NCBI RefSeq assembly: GCF_000346465.2
Contig: NC_034013.1
Coordinates: forward strand, 5,787,598-5,851,597
Direction: 5' to 3'
Source: Prunus persica
Lineage: Eukaryota > Streptophyta > Magnoliopsida > Rosales > Rosaceae
DNA length: 64,000 nt
Positions 35,431-48,246 of this stretch are shown in pieces. Within the stretch, counting starts at the first letter, position 1. Each line of letters opens with the position of its first letter. A program made the position numbers and the translations under genes. Under the pieces are notes generated by a model that was given only the letters and a program-made list of their open reading frames with translations, ran no database searches and was not told where the DNA came from.

Positions 35431-35955
35431 GGGCATGTTTGATAACAATTTCAGTTTTCAGTTTTCACATTCTAGTTTAATAGGAAACTTGTTCAGTAAC
35501 CAATTTTTATTTTTTTGTTTAAAAAACAACATAATTTGTTTAAAAGTTGTTTGGTAAATTATTTTAGTTGGAAATTAAATATTTTTAGGTCAAATTGTGA
35601 TTTTGAGGTCATATAATGAAAGTGCATATTATAAAGAGTTCATAGTATTTTTCAATGAATTTTTTGGAGTTATGATGAACTTTTGGTGAGTTTTGGATCT
35701 AGAGATCTAGAGGCTCATATTGGCGCTATACGCGATAATCGAGCAGCCGGATCCAAGTCAGTGCGTTCCAAATGCTTAGTTTTGGTAACTGTAATACAAT
35801 GTATGTGTGGTAATGTAAAATTGGTGAATGATGGAGGGCAAAAAAAAGAAGAAAACATTTTCAAGTTGTTTTAGAAAATAAGGGTGATTTTGAAAATTAA
35901 TTTTCACTCTTTTTAAAACAAAAAAAGTAAAATGAAATGGTTATCAAATAAAACC
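35431..35955. mobile_element. Tourist-like (PIF/Harbinger) MITE
   Basis: 525 bp with imperfect inverted ends GGGCATGTTTGATAAC and GTTATCAAATAAAACC, flanked on both sides by TAA (35428-35430, 35956-35958). The ends and the 3-bp duplication fit PIF/Harbinger. No coding capacity. Confidence 0.6.
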
Positions 35956-35958
35956 TAA

Positions 35959-38172
35959 ACTACTTGCCTACCTTAATGGTTAAAATTTAATTTTTTCCAT
36001 ATCGAACCACAGAGTAATATGAATATTTCACCAACTAGCTATTAGTATAATGATACTTCTATTCCGAAAGTTGAAAGGGATCCCAAGTGATGTAAAAAGG
36101 ACTTCAAAATTTATTCTTTGATTTCTCATATTATAATCTTGAGCAAATAAAAGAATAATTTTTGAAGTTGCTCCGCAATTTGTTTTTTCCCTTCGGGACT
36201 AAACGCGCAGCTTCGAAGACTCAAAGGCACATCTGACATTGACACACGGAGAGGCTGGCATCTTGGACCGACCAAAGACAAAACCCACGTGAAATCTGTT
36301 ATTAAAGTGATGTTTAATTATGTAAATTTCGAACTTTAGCAGTTGCTAGGCTACGATGATTGCGCTTTTCTACAGCTTATGCTTTTCTTAATTTCATCAC
36401 CTTTATATTTTATATGTTTCTTTTACGGCTTCATGCTTATGCCTTCTCTTTTTTTTTTTAATGTGTTTTATTTGTTCTTCTTTTACTTTGGAATATACTA
36501 CTGGCATCATATGTGGTGCCTTTTGTCGGCTGGAGATCCATTGGCCCTGGCTTGCCTCCTAAATAGACAATGGGCATTGCTTGTCAATGTCACTTATGTG
36601 GTGCTAATTGTACCAGAAAAAGAGAGATTCTACACGGTTCATGTAGCTGTGGACGTCGACAAAAAAGTTACCTCTCCGACAAAAGTTCAAAATAAAACAA
36701 AAAATTTAAGCTTTTGTAAGAATTAGGGAGGAGAGAATCTCGAGTGCAAGAATAGATGTTCGTAATCACACGAGTTACAAACCTGTTGCAAATTTTACAA
36801 GAATTGATATCAAAAGCAAAAGCAACCCGTATGGTGGTTGAATTGAAGGTTAGGAGTTTAACAAAATTCTCCATTTGAATTATTTATCTGAGAAGGACGG
36901 AATGGATGAAATAAAAAGACATGTTCTAGGGCACCTTTAATTATCAAGATGCACTAGCCTAAATCGGAGGGTTGGAAGCTGGTCTGTGTCAACGATGTGC
37001 GCCTATATATATTCTTTGTGTAAACACAATTATGAAAAAGTTGGGTGTTGGGACAAGGATCATGGACACTTGTAGTAATCTAACCAGACAATGTGGGTCG
37101 TCTTGCTTCTTCCTTTTTCTTGTTTATGATGTAAATGTACAAAGTCAATATCAATTGGTTAAGGGAGGTGTGTGTTTACCTGTAGGGTTGAAATTCATGC
37201 ACATATGGTAAGTGTCTTTATGTTTGTATTTATTTTGGGCATTTCCGTTTTGGAGAATGGGACGTTATCTTTATACCATCTATTTAGGTCGAAGCCCTAC
37301 GAAGATCCTAACCCGTGCAATAATTATCATCCATCACATTCCTATATCTATCCATAATATTCTTTTACTTTGTATCTTTGTTTTCTTTAGGGCAGCCCAT
37401 ACGTATGCAAATGGATATATACTTGACTTTCTTTGTTATGTCTTGGACCGTTGAATATAGCACGCAAGTTCACATGTCTTGTTCTGCAATTTATTGAGCT
37501 GTGGTTGAGAGAGCAAGTTGAGACCAAAAGTAAGGCAAATGCCAAAGTATGCTACTAAAAAAAAGCAAACCTAATTAGGTAGGTAGCATATGTAGGGAAG
37601 TCAAATAAACCTAATTTTTAAAATCAAATCAAACAACTTTGTTAGAAGCCAACTTCTTAGGTTCTTTACTTGCCCTATGTGAAGAAGTAACACCTAGTTA
37701 GCACCTATGTAAAATGGTTACGGTACGAAATCTTCGAAGTTAGTTGAAGATGTGATGGATGCTACAAAAATAATTTGAGATATTAAACTAGATTAAGAGT
37801 TAGATCATAATCATGGTACGTGAAATTTTTTTAATCGGATGCAACTGCCTAGGTGCCAATTAAATAACATCAAGAAAATAAAAAGAATATGCATGAGATA
37901 TTAACAGAGAGAGACCGGGTCTGATCTGAATGTGACAGGATAAACAATATGAGGATGCAGACGATCGATATCTTGGCCTAGATGATGACAAGCTCAAACA
38001 GATTGCATCTTTGAACTAACATTTGGACAAGTTCTAAGCTCTGGTATGCTTTTCACAAAAGATTTGAGCATTTTATTTTACTATTTAAATAATATATAAA
38101 AATTACACTATTGGGTCAAACAGGTACATGATCCAACTTTGAAAAATTAAATTATTATTTTTATTATAGACC
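35959..38172. other. Intergenic, nothing recognised
   Basis: AT-rich. Open frames such as 36343-36726 are rich in Phe/Leu/Tyr, as expected of chance translation of T-rich DNA, and have no recognisable motif. Confidence 0.5.
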
Positions 38173-38182
38173 AAATAAATAA

Positions 38183-38429
38183 GAGTAATGCTATTTAGAC
38201 ATACAATATTGACCACCTTAATTGACCACCTTATGTGGCAACTGGTGTGTCATGCCATGTCAATTAATGAATGTTGCTATGAGGCCACTCACTAGGAATG
38301 CTAGGGTTTTTTAATTTGTTTTTTAATTGACATGGCGACATTCATTAATTGACATGACATGACACATCAGTTGCCACATAAGGTGGTCGGTTAAGGTGGT
38401 CAATATTGTGTGTCCAAATAGCATTACTC
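38183..38429. mobile_element. Foldback MITE, Mutator-type
   Basis: 247 bp almost entirely palindromic. Ends GAGTAATGCTATTT and AAATAGCATTACTC, and the arms (ACCACCTTATGTGGCAACTG and complement) continue inward. Flanks AAATAAATAA (38173-38182) and AATTAAATAA (38430-38439) form a 10-bp duplication with one mismatch, which suits a Mutator-derived MITE. A transcript would fold into a long hairpin. Shares its ends with 59255-59507. Confidence 0.75.
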
Positions 38430-40122
38430 AATTAAATAATGGGCAGCTTTTGAAAATGACCATATTGGGCTGAAAATGATCCATGGTACTTGGACATATT
38501 ATGTATGTCCTTTTTACAGTACTTTAAAAAAAAAAACGATTGGGCTAAAACAAAATTGATCCATCATACTTTTGGACTTTTCTATGGCCTTTCATATTAC
38601 TTTTTCGAAATAAAATTAGTAAAACCTTTCCCCCTTTTTGTGCCCTTTTCACTTTATCCTTTCAGTCTCTTTGTTTTTTTGCATCGACACTACTTGCAAA
38701 AGAAATCAATTGATGGACCGGAGGACTAAGAGCAGCATAATTGAAACCTTCTCTTATAAAACTCTTAGGCTTCGTTGGTTCATGAGAAAGTGGATTTAGG
38801 GATGGAAAATCAATTACTTTCTTATGTTTGGTAAGTTCAGGTATGAGAAATCGTTGCCTAGCTCATGTGAAAGTAAGAGGGAAAGTGAAGTCATCCTCCC
38901 AACTTAGATTTTGTTTTCTCTCTTCATTGGAAAGTTTGGGGAATGAACCAACATTAAATACACATTTTTCATGACTATTTTGTCCCCATTAAAAATTTAG
39001 AATTACAACATATCATTAAATGCATTCTTTTTTTATTTAATTTAATATGGGTATAATTGAAAATTTATACAAACTTTGTTTTCTATTCATACTCAAAACA
39101 AACATAGGAAAGGAAATAAAGTGCTCTCTCCCGGTTACTTTTCCAGCATTACCAAACGTGAGAAATGAATTTTCCATTTCTTATCCCTTGAGAAATGACA
39201 TGAGAAATAATTTCCCCTCAAATTCATTCTGTAAATTAAACAGAGCCCTAGAAGAAAGGAAAATCCGATTAAGAAAAAAGAGTACTACAACACCTTCAAA
39301 TAAATAACAAAAACAATAAATAAAAAACTGTTAAGACTGTATCCTATCGCTTTCTAGAACCCGCTCCAGCAGGAGGGGGAAATATCTTCCAAAAAAAACC
39401 GCAAGCCTTTCTTCAATCCAAACTAGGCCATGGCATGTGCAGCCCCATTTTCTTCACTTTATCCTTTCAGCTTTCGGTGATCTTTGGGAAAGGATTAAAA
39501 ACCAAATGGCCAATTACTAGTTATTATTATTATTTCTTCCAGATTGGACCATGGGTTCGAACTTGGAACCAATCTTTGAGCTGGAATAAGTGGACCTGAG
39601 TTTGACTTCAAAATACTTTGTCAAACTTCTTGACTTTCTTCTCGTAAGATATATGAACTTTTGTTGTTTTAATCTCTCTATTAACTCAAAATTGAGTTTT
39701 TATAACTGAGCGTTTGTCAAGTCAATATACACGAGTTTATGAACTCTAATTTTTTGTTTTTGAAAAATCAAAGACAAATTGTATTTATAAATTACGTCAC
39801 AAAAGCAATATAAATATAATAACCAAAATATATTCACATAGAATTACAATTAATACGGAGGGATTCAATGACAACATCAAATTGAGATGGTATACCTCCA
39901 CTCAAAGTCATACATGACCAAAGACAATCCGTCATAAATGCCTAAAGTTTGAAAAGCGTAATATAGCATTCATAACGCAAACTCTCTTGAAGATAGACCA
40001 CAAACACGCATCAAACTCGAACAAAGTTCATGCATAACTAAGGTTTGATAGAAGGCTGACCCAAAACAAAAAAAACCAACAAAACCACCGCCGCTGCCAT
40101 GGAGAAAGGGACAACACCACCG
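38430..40122. other. Intergenic with possible LINE remnant
   Basis: No intact gene. On the minus strand about 39330-39455 reads ENGAAHAMA-stop-FGLKKG, resembling the end of a LINE RNase H domain, with stops. Support is weak and rests on one motif. Confidence 0.3.
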
Positions 40123-40211
40123 AAATTGCAACCACCCAAAAACTTACAACACCATAACAAAAGGAACGAACCAAAAAGCCCAAGCTTCAAGCACATTTGG
40201 ACAAAAATAGG

Positions 40212-40267
<56 letters not shown>

Positions 40268-40368
40268 TACTGCAGTGGCCTCTTCTCCCCCTCCTAACCC
40301 CCAAGGCATAATGCACAAAAACTTACAACACCAAAACAAAAAGAACGAACCAAAAAGTCCTAGATTCA

Positions 40369-40413
<45 letters not shown>

Positions 40414-40612
40414 CAGTGGCCTCTTCTCCCCCTCCTAACCCCAGGGCATAATGCACAAAAACTTACAACACCAAAACAAAAAGAATGAACCAAAAAGCCC
40501 TAGATTCAAGCACATCTGGACAAAAAGAAAAAGAGAGAGAAAGAGAGGAGCATCAGTGGCCTCTTCTCCCCCTCCTAACCCAAATGAAATGGCACCCAAG
40601 GCATAATGCACA
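40123..40612. repeat. Three-unit tandem repeat with embedded (GA)n
   Basis: Three direct copies (about 40123-40310, 40311-40450, 40451-40612) of a unit that opens AAAACTTACAACACC and closes with CCTCTTCTCCCCCTCCTAAC and GGCATAATGCAC. Each unit holds a GA tract of different length: about 54 bases at 40209-40262, about 36 at 40374-40410, and a short interrupted one in the third. The GA tracts explain the odd Ser/Leu and Arg/Glu open frames here. Confidence 0.85.
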
Positions 40613-40717
40613 TTACTAATTTACTTCACCCTCCTAATTCAAGATGTTTAAAATCATACATAAACCCAATAACATGACATGAACACACATGAACAAATTA
40701 TGTTGATAATAAATTTA

Positions 40718-41339
40718 GAGTGTTGCTATTTTCACCCACCTATCCTATTTTTCCATCCACCTTATCTTCTAAATTTTAAAGACAAATTTACCAATTCATA
40801 AAATGACTTTTAAGGACTAATGGAAAATGATTAAAAAACAAAACAATTGCCTCAAACTTAAAATTAAAAAAAATTAAAAAAATCCAAAGCACAAAGATCA
40901 AACGTCAAATCCAAAGCAGCCCTCAGCATCTCCTTCCTATTTTATCTTCATCCTAAAACCCTAATCCCAAAAGTTTTGAGCCAAAAGGATGGATTCTTCA
41001 TCAGAAACTCGAGTCGTCATGTACTCCTCCCATTTGTAGGAGGAGGCCAGCAAATCCCAATGTAATCAGATGCTCATGTTGAAAATATATTCTATTAGTT
41101 TTGTTTTGGTCGTCAAATCTCTCCAATTAAAGCAAATAATTGCTCTTTTCAGCCATTAAATTAAATTTAAATGACTCACAAGTGAACCAAAAAGAGAATT
41201 TTCTTGAATTAATAATTAAAGGGTATTTTAATAATAATGGTGGGTGAAAATATGAGATTGTGTTTATTCAAATTTACATGACAGGTGGGAAGATAAGATA
41301 GACGGAAAAATAAGACAAATGAATGCAAATAATAGTACT
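40718..41339. mobile_element. Non-autonomous hAT-type element, family H copy 1
   Basis: 622 bp; left end GAGTGTTGCTATTTTCACCC, right end complementary (AATAATAGTACT). Perfect 8-bp target duplication TAAATTTA at 40710-40717 and 41340-41347. Internal CACCTTATCTTCT next to the left end and its complement near the right end match the two related elements at 54303 and 55362. Confidence 0.75.
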
Positions 41340-41347
41340 TAAATTTA

Positions 41348-43300
41348 TTAGTAACTCGTTAAAATAATGAGTCGTTTTCGTGACGACATGGAAAATTCGG
41401 GCATGCTAAACCATGCTCCATATGAAGATCAACATCACATAATTAACTAACAATGTCAATGCCCCCACTAATTAAGTGATGGATTGTGGGTTAGGGGGAG
41501 GATAGAACGAGAAGATTACAACGTACAAAGACGCACAAGTTAATCCATTTCTTTAATCAACGAAAGCTGCCAACCAACTAACATATGGGGAGGGACCCAC
41601 CGACTTTGCTTATAGATTTATTAAGAATATGCTCACCCCTTTGCTTACTAAATCATCATATCAAATTCACATTCACGTTCATGAACATCATTGGGCCGGC
41701 CAATAATTTTGTGCACATACATGCACATATATTCAGGAGTAATTTTTTTTGTGTGTGTAACAATCACATCCCTCATGTGGTGTTAAAAAATCCATTCATA
41801 TTATAATAGGTATATTTATTTAATAATATTATACATTAAATTTATGATGTATGAATCGTATCCTGTGTTTATGTTTTAAAATGCGAATTAATAACACTAC
41901 GCGACGTTATTATCGTAATTCTAAAAAATATATTGATATTTAGAAGCGATTATATAATATCTTATAAAATTCTTTGTCATGGATGGGTGATGAGAGTTGA
42001 GTTCCCATAATTGCAATTTGCACCTATTTAAACCTATTGGTCTAAAGCGAGATCGCAAATTTCAATTTGCCCTGTAGTGGGATGGTTGCTAGCATTCACA
42101 CCATGACCATAAGAAAGGGGAAAATGCCAAAATGGTAGAAGTGGGGGAATAGAGGAAAATGATAATTACTAAAAATTAATAGATAAGGAAAAAAATGTGA
42201 CACTGTTGTAAAATAGACTGAAGGTGAGAGAAGCACAAAATACGGGAGTGGAATTGCATTTACTTTTGGGATACTACAACTTATGAAACTCTATCTAGAA
42301 TTTCTCTTATCTTACTAAACATTTTTCTCTATTCTAATGCATGATGAACATTTACTTTGCCTAGGCAACTAGTTCAACCAAGTTTTCGGCTCAACACCAA
42401 AGTCAAATTCAAAACATTTCACCTTATCACTACACTATTGCACCAACTTGTCTCAAAAGCCTTCCATTGCGTCACGACGTCCATGTATTCACAACACACA
42501 AATTATACATTATCTCTTGGTTCAAACCTTTGTTTGAGCCAGACTCATCACATTTGCCACCGTCCCGTCGCCACCGTTCGGTCACTACAGGTCTTTACAG
42601 ACAGTCACCATCACTCTCTCAATCAACATTTAATGAACGAGTCGTGTTCAAATTAGGTATTTGAGTTTTATATTGGTATACCAAATAGCTTGTAATTTAC
42701 TAAAAAATTATATAATAATTACACAAATAAAAATCCGAACTTCCAAAAAAGATAAAGTGTTTAAAAAAAACTAATTTGTCACTAATAGGTTCAAATAGTC
42801 GCAGTAGCATAAATTAACAGTAAACAGATGGTAGAAGCAGCACACGGTTTCAAATTTCTCAACGTCGGCAGACTTATGATTGGATAATATTCTTTTTTAT
42901 ACAAACGACAAACAACCTTGAAACCTTCCCTTATAGTCTTCTTCAACTAACGTAACTCCCAGACATACATTTACACTTTCCTGGGACCCACGCTGCGGCG
43001 CACGATAACCCCACCACCCCTACACTTGGACACAGTGTGAGACACTGAAAGTAACTTAACCTGCGCCCAGCTGGGTACTTTGAAGTTGAAGTAAGAGCTT
43101 AAACCTACGCACCCCTCACCTTCTTCACAAACATAAAACACATGGAAGGAAAGCTTTACAATGTCAGAGTCAAAGTTCGTAATGTTGATGAGCGACACTT
43201 AGAAGGGACCTCTTGTATGTCAATACGTGTCTTTTAATTCTCTCATAAAAACAAATCACTCTCTTGGATTTCAAAATAATCCATTTTGATATTTTCTTCT
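41348..43300. other. Intergenic upstream of the SnRK2 gene
   Basis: AT-rich with no supported coding sequence. The last few hundred bases before 43628 are the presumed promoter and leader. A CTATAAAC element sits at about 43318, and a CT-repeat at about 43560-43579 lies in the leader. Confidence 0.5.
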
Positions 43301-43627
43301 TCTTCTTGTTTTTTTTACTATAAACAATGACTTGCTGCGCCATTTAAAATTAAATTCAGTTGCTTGGTTTGAAGACTTTTTGGACCAAACGGGAAGGGTT
43401 GGGTTGGTTTGAGGTTTGCCTTGTTATTTTGTAGCAGCTCCTTGCTCTTTTTGACGCGTGGTCTTCTCGCTTTGAAACAATCTTTCTCTCAATTTTCTAA
43501 TCTGGGTCTGCTTTCTTATCTCCACCTGAAGCTATATTTTTTTTCATTTTGGGTTTCTTGTCTCTCTCTCTCTCTCTCTGCTGGAGATATTTTGTGCTTC
43601 ATTTCTTGTTTGGTGAGTTGGGTTGGG

Positions 43628-46600
43628 ATGGAGGAGAGGTATGAGGCAATGAAGGATCTTGGTTCTGGGAATTTTGGAGTGGCAAGGCTGGTCAGAGATA
43701 AGAAGACCAAGGAGCTTGTTGCAGTCAAATACATAGAAAGGGGAAAGAAGGTAATTGATTTTCTTTTGTTTTATTTCCTCTAATTTATTGATTGACTAAT
43801 GTATGGAATTCTGGAAATGTTTCTACTAAGGGTTGCATGGTTTCTGATGTATCTTATGCTCTTTGGATGATTTGAGAGTCGGGAATTGAAATTTTCTATC
43901 TACTTTTTGAAAGCTTTACTGGGTTTTGTTTGAAGTTCTGTTTTTCGTTTAAAATGGCATGCTATGCTAGTGTTTGGGGAGAGGTTGTTTTCTTGGTTTC
44001 TCATTCATCCTCAAAACTCTTGGTGTGAGTGAGCTCTAATATTTATTGAGCTGAACATAATGAGTATCTTGTGGGTATTAGTTGAAGTGATTTTTGAGTT
44101 GGAGAAGCAGAGGTGTTGGGCTCATAGATTTGGAAGAGAGGCCAAGTTGACCTCTCATTTGATTAGCTCTTGTTTTGTTCTGCTTTTTATTTGGTTGTGA
44201 ATTTGTGATGCTAAGTTCTCTCTAATTCCAGCTGCTGAATATATAATTATAACTTTTGCTAAGACAATCCGTTTTACGACGCTGACCTTCTTCTCTATAT
44301 GCTTTTATCTGGAAAAGCAGATCTTGAATCTCATATCTGCAATAACCAATGCTGTTCTCGAAGTTTCAGTTGTGTAAAAAAGAAAAACTTGATGTTCTGT
44401 TTTTTTGGCATATACAATGTTCACATTCATACATTTAGCTTGTGTCTAATTTTCGGTTATATTAACAATCATGCAGAGTTTTGCCTCGAATTTTCTTGCA
44501 CATTGAACGTGATTGCTTGTTATATCATTATAACTTCTGAGGTTATAATTACATCCTTTTTATCGTTAACTAAAGTTGGATATTAAATTAGGGCTTGATT
44601 ACATACATATTAAGGCATATATTTTATCCTGCACATGTATTTTCAATATTTTATATTCATTTGATATCGTTCTTTACATTTTTCTTCTCATTACCCTGTA
44701 ATGGATGTATATGTGATTTTGGTATGGATATGGACATCAATTCTGTTTTGGCTCTTTGGATTTCAGATTGATGAGAATGTTCAGAGGGAAATCATAAATC
44801 ACAGGTCCCTGAGGCATCCAAATATTGTCAGGTTCAAAGAGGTATTCACAATCTTTCATTAACAGTATTGTGTATGTTTCATGCACTATTGGGGTGTGTG
44901 TATGTGTATGTGTGTAGGCATTTCTTTGTTCTTTTTTTCTTTTCCTTTCGACATGTCATCATGTTATGCTAATTTTGGCCAATGTGAAGATAACTCTAAG
45001 ATGTTAATTACCAGTGGAAGTGGCGCAAAAGAGCTATGATGAGGAATTTTTGAGTTTTATATGAACGAAAGAATGCTTAAAGCATCAATTTTTCCTGCAG
45101 GTCTTGCTGACTCCAAGTCATTTAGCTATTGTCATGGAATATGCAGCTGGTGGTGAACTTTTTGAGAGGATCTGCAGTGCTGGTAGATTTAGCGAAGATG
45201 AGGTTAGCTTGTTTAGGTTATTTAGCATGTTTAATTGAAAGTCCTTTAGTTTTTCTGCATATGGAAATTATTTGTAAGCATCCAGTCCATGACTGTGTTT
45301 GATGGTAATTCCTCTTCATGGCAGGCAAGATTTTTCTTCCAGCAGCTGATATCTGGAGTCAGCTACTGTCATTCCATGGTATGTTTATATTTGAAAAACA
45401 GAAAAAGAAAAAAAAAAAAAAGAAGCACTTTTATTATCAATGCTTTCCTGTTTACTGTTTATTTTCTTACATTTGCCAGTAATTTTACTGCAGGAAATTT
45501 GTCACAGGGATCTGAAACTGGAAAATACACTCTTAGATGGAAGTGCAACACCACGTCTTAAAATTTGCGACTTTGGATACTCCAAGGTTTATGATTTTCT
45601 TGTTGAATAAGACTTTATTTTGTTGAGTCCATGAAAATTATTTTGGTGATCTGTTGTCCAATATATGTTAATGTTTATTTACTACCTTGCAGTCTGCTCT
45701 GTTGCACTCACAACCAAAATCAACAGTTGGAACGCCTGCATACATTGCTCCAGAGGTTCTATCACGGAAGGAATATGACGGAAAGGTATCTAGTTTCCAT
45801 ATTGTTTTCCAGGCCAGTCTCACAAGTTCAATCATGTTCTCGCATTTTACTTTATGTTGGACTTAGTAGTCTGACCATCTATGTATTAGGCATAAATTTA
45901 TCCATTTTATTTGCTTTCTAAGTTGGTACAACTTGGTAGATTGCGGATGTTTGGTCCTGTGGTGTGACGCTATACGTGATGTTGGTAGGAGCATATCCTT
46001 TTGAGGATCCTGAAGATCCTAGAAATTTTCGTAAGACCATCGAGGTGAGCTTCACCTTATTCCGCACACATGGTAGTTGAACATAGTGATCTTTAGGGCA
46101 AAAGGTTATGGTTTCCATTCCACAACAACTGATTTATTGCAATTTTTGAAACAGAGAATTATGAGTGTTCAGTACTCCATACCCGACTATGTACGTGTTT
46201 CTGCAGGCTGCAAGCAGCTACTTTCTCGTATTTTTGTTGCCAACCCTTCCAAGGTAAACCAGTTCCTTGATAAGTTTCTTATGTTTCCTTTTTTCACTTG
46301 AGGCACAAGAACAATACATGGAGCTAAGCAGATGAGTATGAACAATGTTATAAATGCAGTATCTGATGCTATTAAAATCAAATTATGTTTTGTCTGATAT
46401 AGAAACACCATCTCAAGACTTAACTATATATAGATTCTGTACTGACAATCCTGTCCATGTCCTCATGGCAGAGGATCACTCTTCCTGAGATAAAACAGCA
46501 CCCTTGGTTTCTGAAAAATCTGCCAAAAGAGCTCATTGAGGCTGAGAAAACAAACTATGCGGCAGTGGAGCGAGACCAACTACAGAGAATTGAAGAAATA

Positions 46601-46747
46601 AATAGGATCATAGATGAGGCAAGGACACCAGGGCAAGGATCCAAAGCAGGCGGCCTAGCTGTTGCCGGGCCATCCGACTCTGATGATGTAGAGGCTGATT
46701 TGGACTCCGAAGTCGATGTCAGTGGTGACTTTGCAGTCCCTCCATAA
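43628..46747 (+). CDS. SnRK2: SnRK2-family serine/threonine protein kinase
   Basis: Plant-specific kinase of osmotic-stress/ABA signalling. Nine coding exons: 43628-43750, 44767-44841, 45101-45202, 45325-45378, 45494-45586, 45693-45785, 45940-46044, 46155-46253, 46472-46747. All borders are GT/AG and all junctions fall between codons, giving 339 residues, the normal SnRK2 size and the classic nine-exon layout. Motifs: glycine loop GSGNFGVA (12-19), lysine K34, HRDLKLEN (122-129), DFGYSK (144-149), activation loop [12 protein letters not shown] (159-170), then [20 protein letters not shown] and HPWFLKNLP. The tail has the SnRK2 box ([16 protein letters not shown]) and an acidic end ([15 protein letters not shown]). 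The tail differs from the SnRK2.6-type ABA box, so a subclass I/II member is more likely; exact subclass is not settled. Confidence 0.95.
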
Positions 46748-46756
46748 GCATTTGGA

Positions 46757-46804
46757 GTTTGTTTACACAAAGCAGTACTTTGTTTACACAAAGCAGTACT
46801 TTGT
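46757..46804 (+). repeat. Short tandem repeat in SnRK2 3' untranslated region
   Basis: Two adjacent copies of a 21-base unit containing CAAAGCAGTACTTTG, itself a near-perfect palindrome, directly after the stop codon. Confidence 0.8.
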
Positions 46805-47497
46805 TTGAACATTTATGATGTTGTTCACATTGTATGGTAGACTTTATGCTATACACATTTGTACAAATAATTTGACCATATTGATCTGGGGATTGAGGTA
46901 TTTTTACATTGTATCTAGATTGTACCGGAACATGTTTTGATCCTTAATGTGATTTTTTATGTACTTCAAGTACTTAACTGCATAATTTAATACTCTCCTT
47001 ACCTGACTAACTAATACAACCCACACACTCCGGTTTAGATAATACACGCTTAATTATACGGCTAGAGAAAAAGAACACGCGTTCTACGAAAAAAAATCAG
47101 ACGCTCTTTTCATCTTATTCTCCCTAGGGTTGTTCTCTACTATCTTCTCTACAAGTTATTTTCTTCACTCTTCTCCAGGTATCCATCTCTCACTCTCTCT
47201 CTTTTTCATACTCTCTCCAATATGCTTTATATATTTCGATTTTTTAGTGGAAATTAGGTTATGAATTTTTTTTTTTTTTGGCATTTTTTTTAATCGAATG
47301 TTTTCTTTGTATGTGATATAGTGATTCGACGTTGTGGGAATATTTAGATTGTTGGTATTAAACAAAGTATTGCCAATTTTCGTCCAAAAACAAAAAACTG
47401 TGCTAGTGTTGGTAGTTTAGTTGAATACATACATACATGACGATTAGGAGAGCAAAATTACAAAATTAAAATTGTATGAACCTGAATTCTAGGAACC

Positions 47498-47677
47498 ATG
47501 TTTTTTTCTTTGTCAATTGCTATTAGAAAAGCAAAGATGGACTTGTCTATTAATGACCAAATTAAGGCACTACGGCTAATTTTGGAGAAAGCAAGTGATG
47601 AAAAAACATTCCTGACATTGGATGGTGCTATGAGAAAAGCATTTGTTCTTCTCTTACTTGGGGCGAGGGAGTTGTGA
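47498..47677 (+). CDS. Hypothetical 59-residue small ORF
   Basis: Plus strand from ATG 47498 to TGA 47675-47677 encodes a helical, charged-amphipathic peptide (KMDLSINDQIKALRLILEKA, then GAMRKAFVLLLLGAREL) without the low-complexity bias of neighbouring chance frames. It follows a CT-rich stretch at about 47185-47215 that could be a leader. No family recognised. It may be a fragment of a larger lost gene or a chance frame. Confidence 0.22.
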   Translation: MFFSLSIAIRKAKMDLSINDQIKALRLILEKASDEKTFLTLDGAMRKAFVLLLLGAREL

Positions 47678-47974
47678 TTCACTCTTTGATGTAGTTTGGT
47701 TTATGAACAACTTTCTCTTTTGCTCTTAGCACCTTAATATGTGATCACTTTGAATTATACATTATTTGGTACTGTTTTTATTAACGTATGCGAGTATGTT
47801 GGAATTTTTATGAGATACTACAATTATGATAATGGGTTATATGAAAAAAAATCTTGGCAAAAACAATTGAAAAACAAATCTTGTCATATGAATCCTACCA
47901 AAAAAAAATTTGTGTCATTTGAATCTCAATTTCCATTAAAATTATCAAAGATTTTTATTTATTTTATTATTTAT

Positions 47975-48156
47975 AAATAGTCTGATCTGATATTATCCGA
48001 AACATCACCAAACACAGTATAACTTAGTCAGATTATTTATCCGGAACAGCACCAAACGCCTTATAATATTATGGATAAATAGTCAGTACTCTCCGGAACA
48101 GATTAATACTATCCGACGGAAATTAGTCAGTACAGTCCGACGTACCAAACGAGCCC
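47975..48156. mobile_element. Fragment of a Tourist-like TIR element
   Basis: Ends at about 48156 in ACCAAACGAGCCC, the complement of the GGGCTCGTTTGGT type of terminus, preceded by several CCGGAACAG/ACCAAAC submotifs. Resembles the ends of the element at 59745-60753. No matching left terminus found. Confidence 0.4.
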
Positions 48157-48246
48157 AGTATTTTAACAAAAAACTATCTTGAATACAAATGGGCTTTAAA
48201 ATCATAATAAATTCCAAAGTAGATATGACATTGTGTGCCACACTAA

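Noticed and set aside
36343..36726. 127-codon plus-strand frame rich in Phe/Leu/Tyr
   Set aside because: Composition matches T-rich noncoding DNA; no motif, no splice context.
40038..40456. Open frames of long Ser-Leu or Arg-Glu repeats on both strands
   Set aside because: They are direct translations of (GA)n/(CT)n tracts in the tandem repeat.
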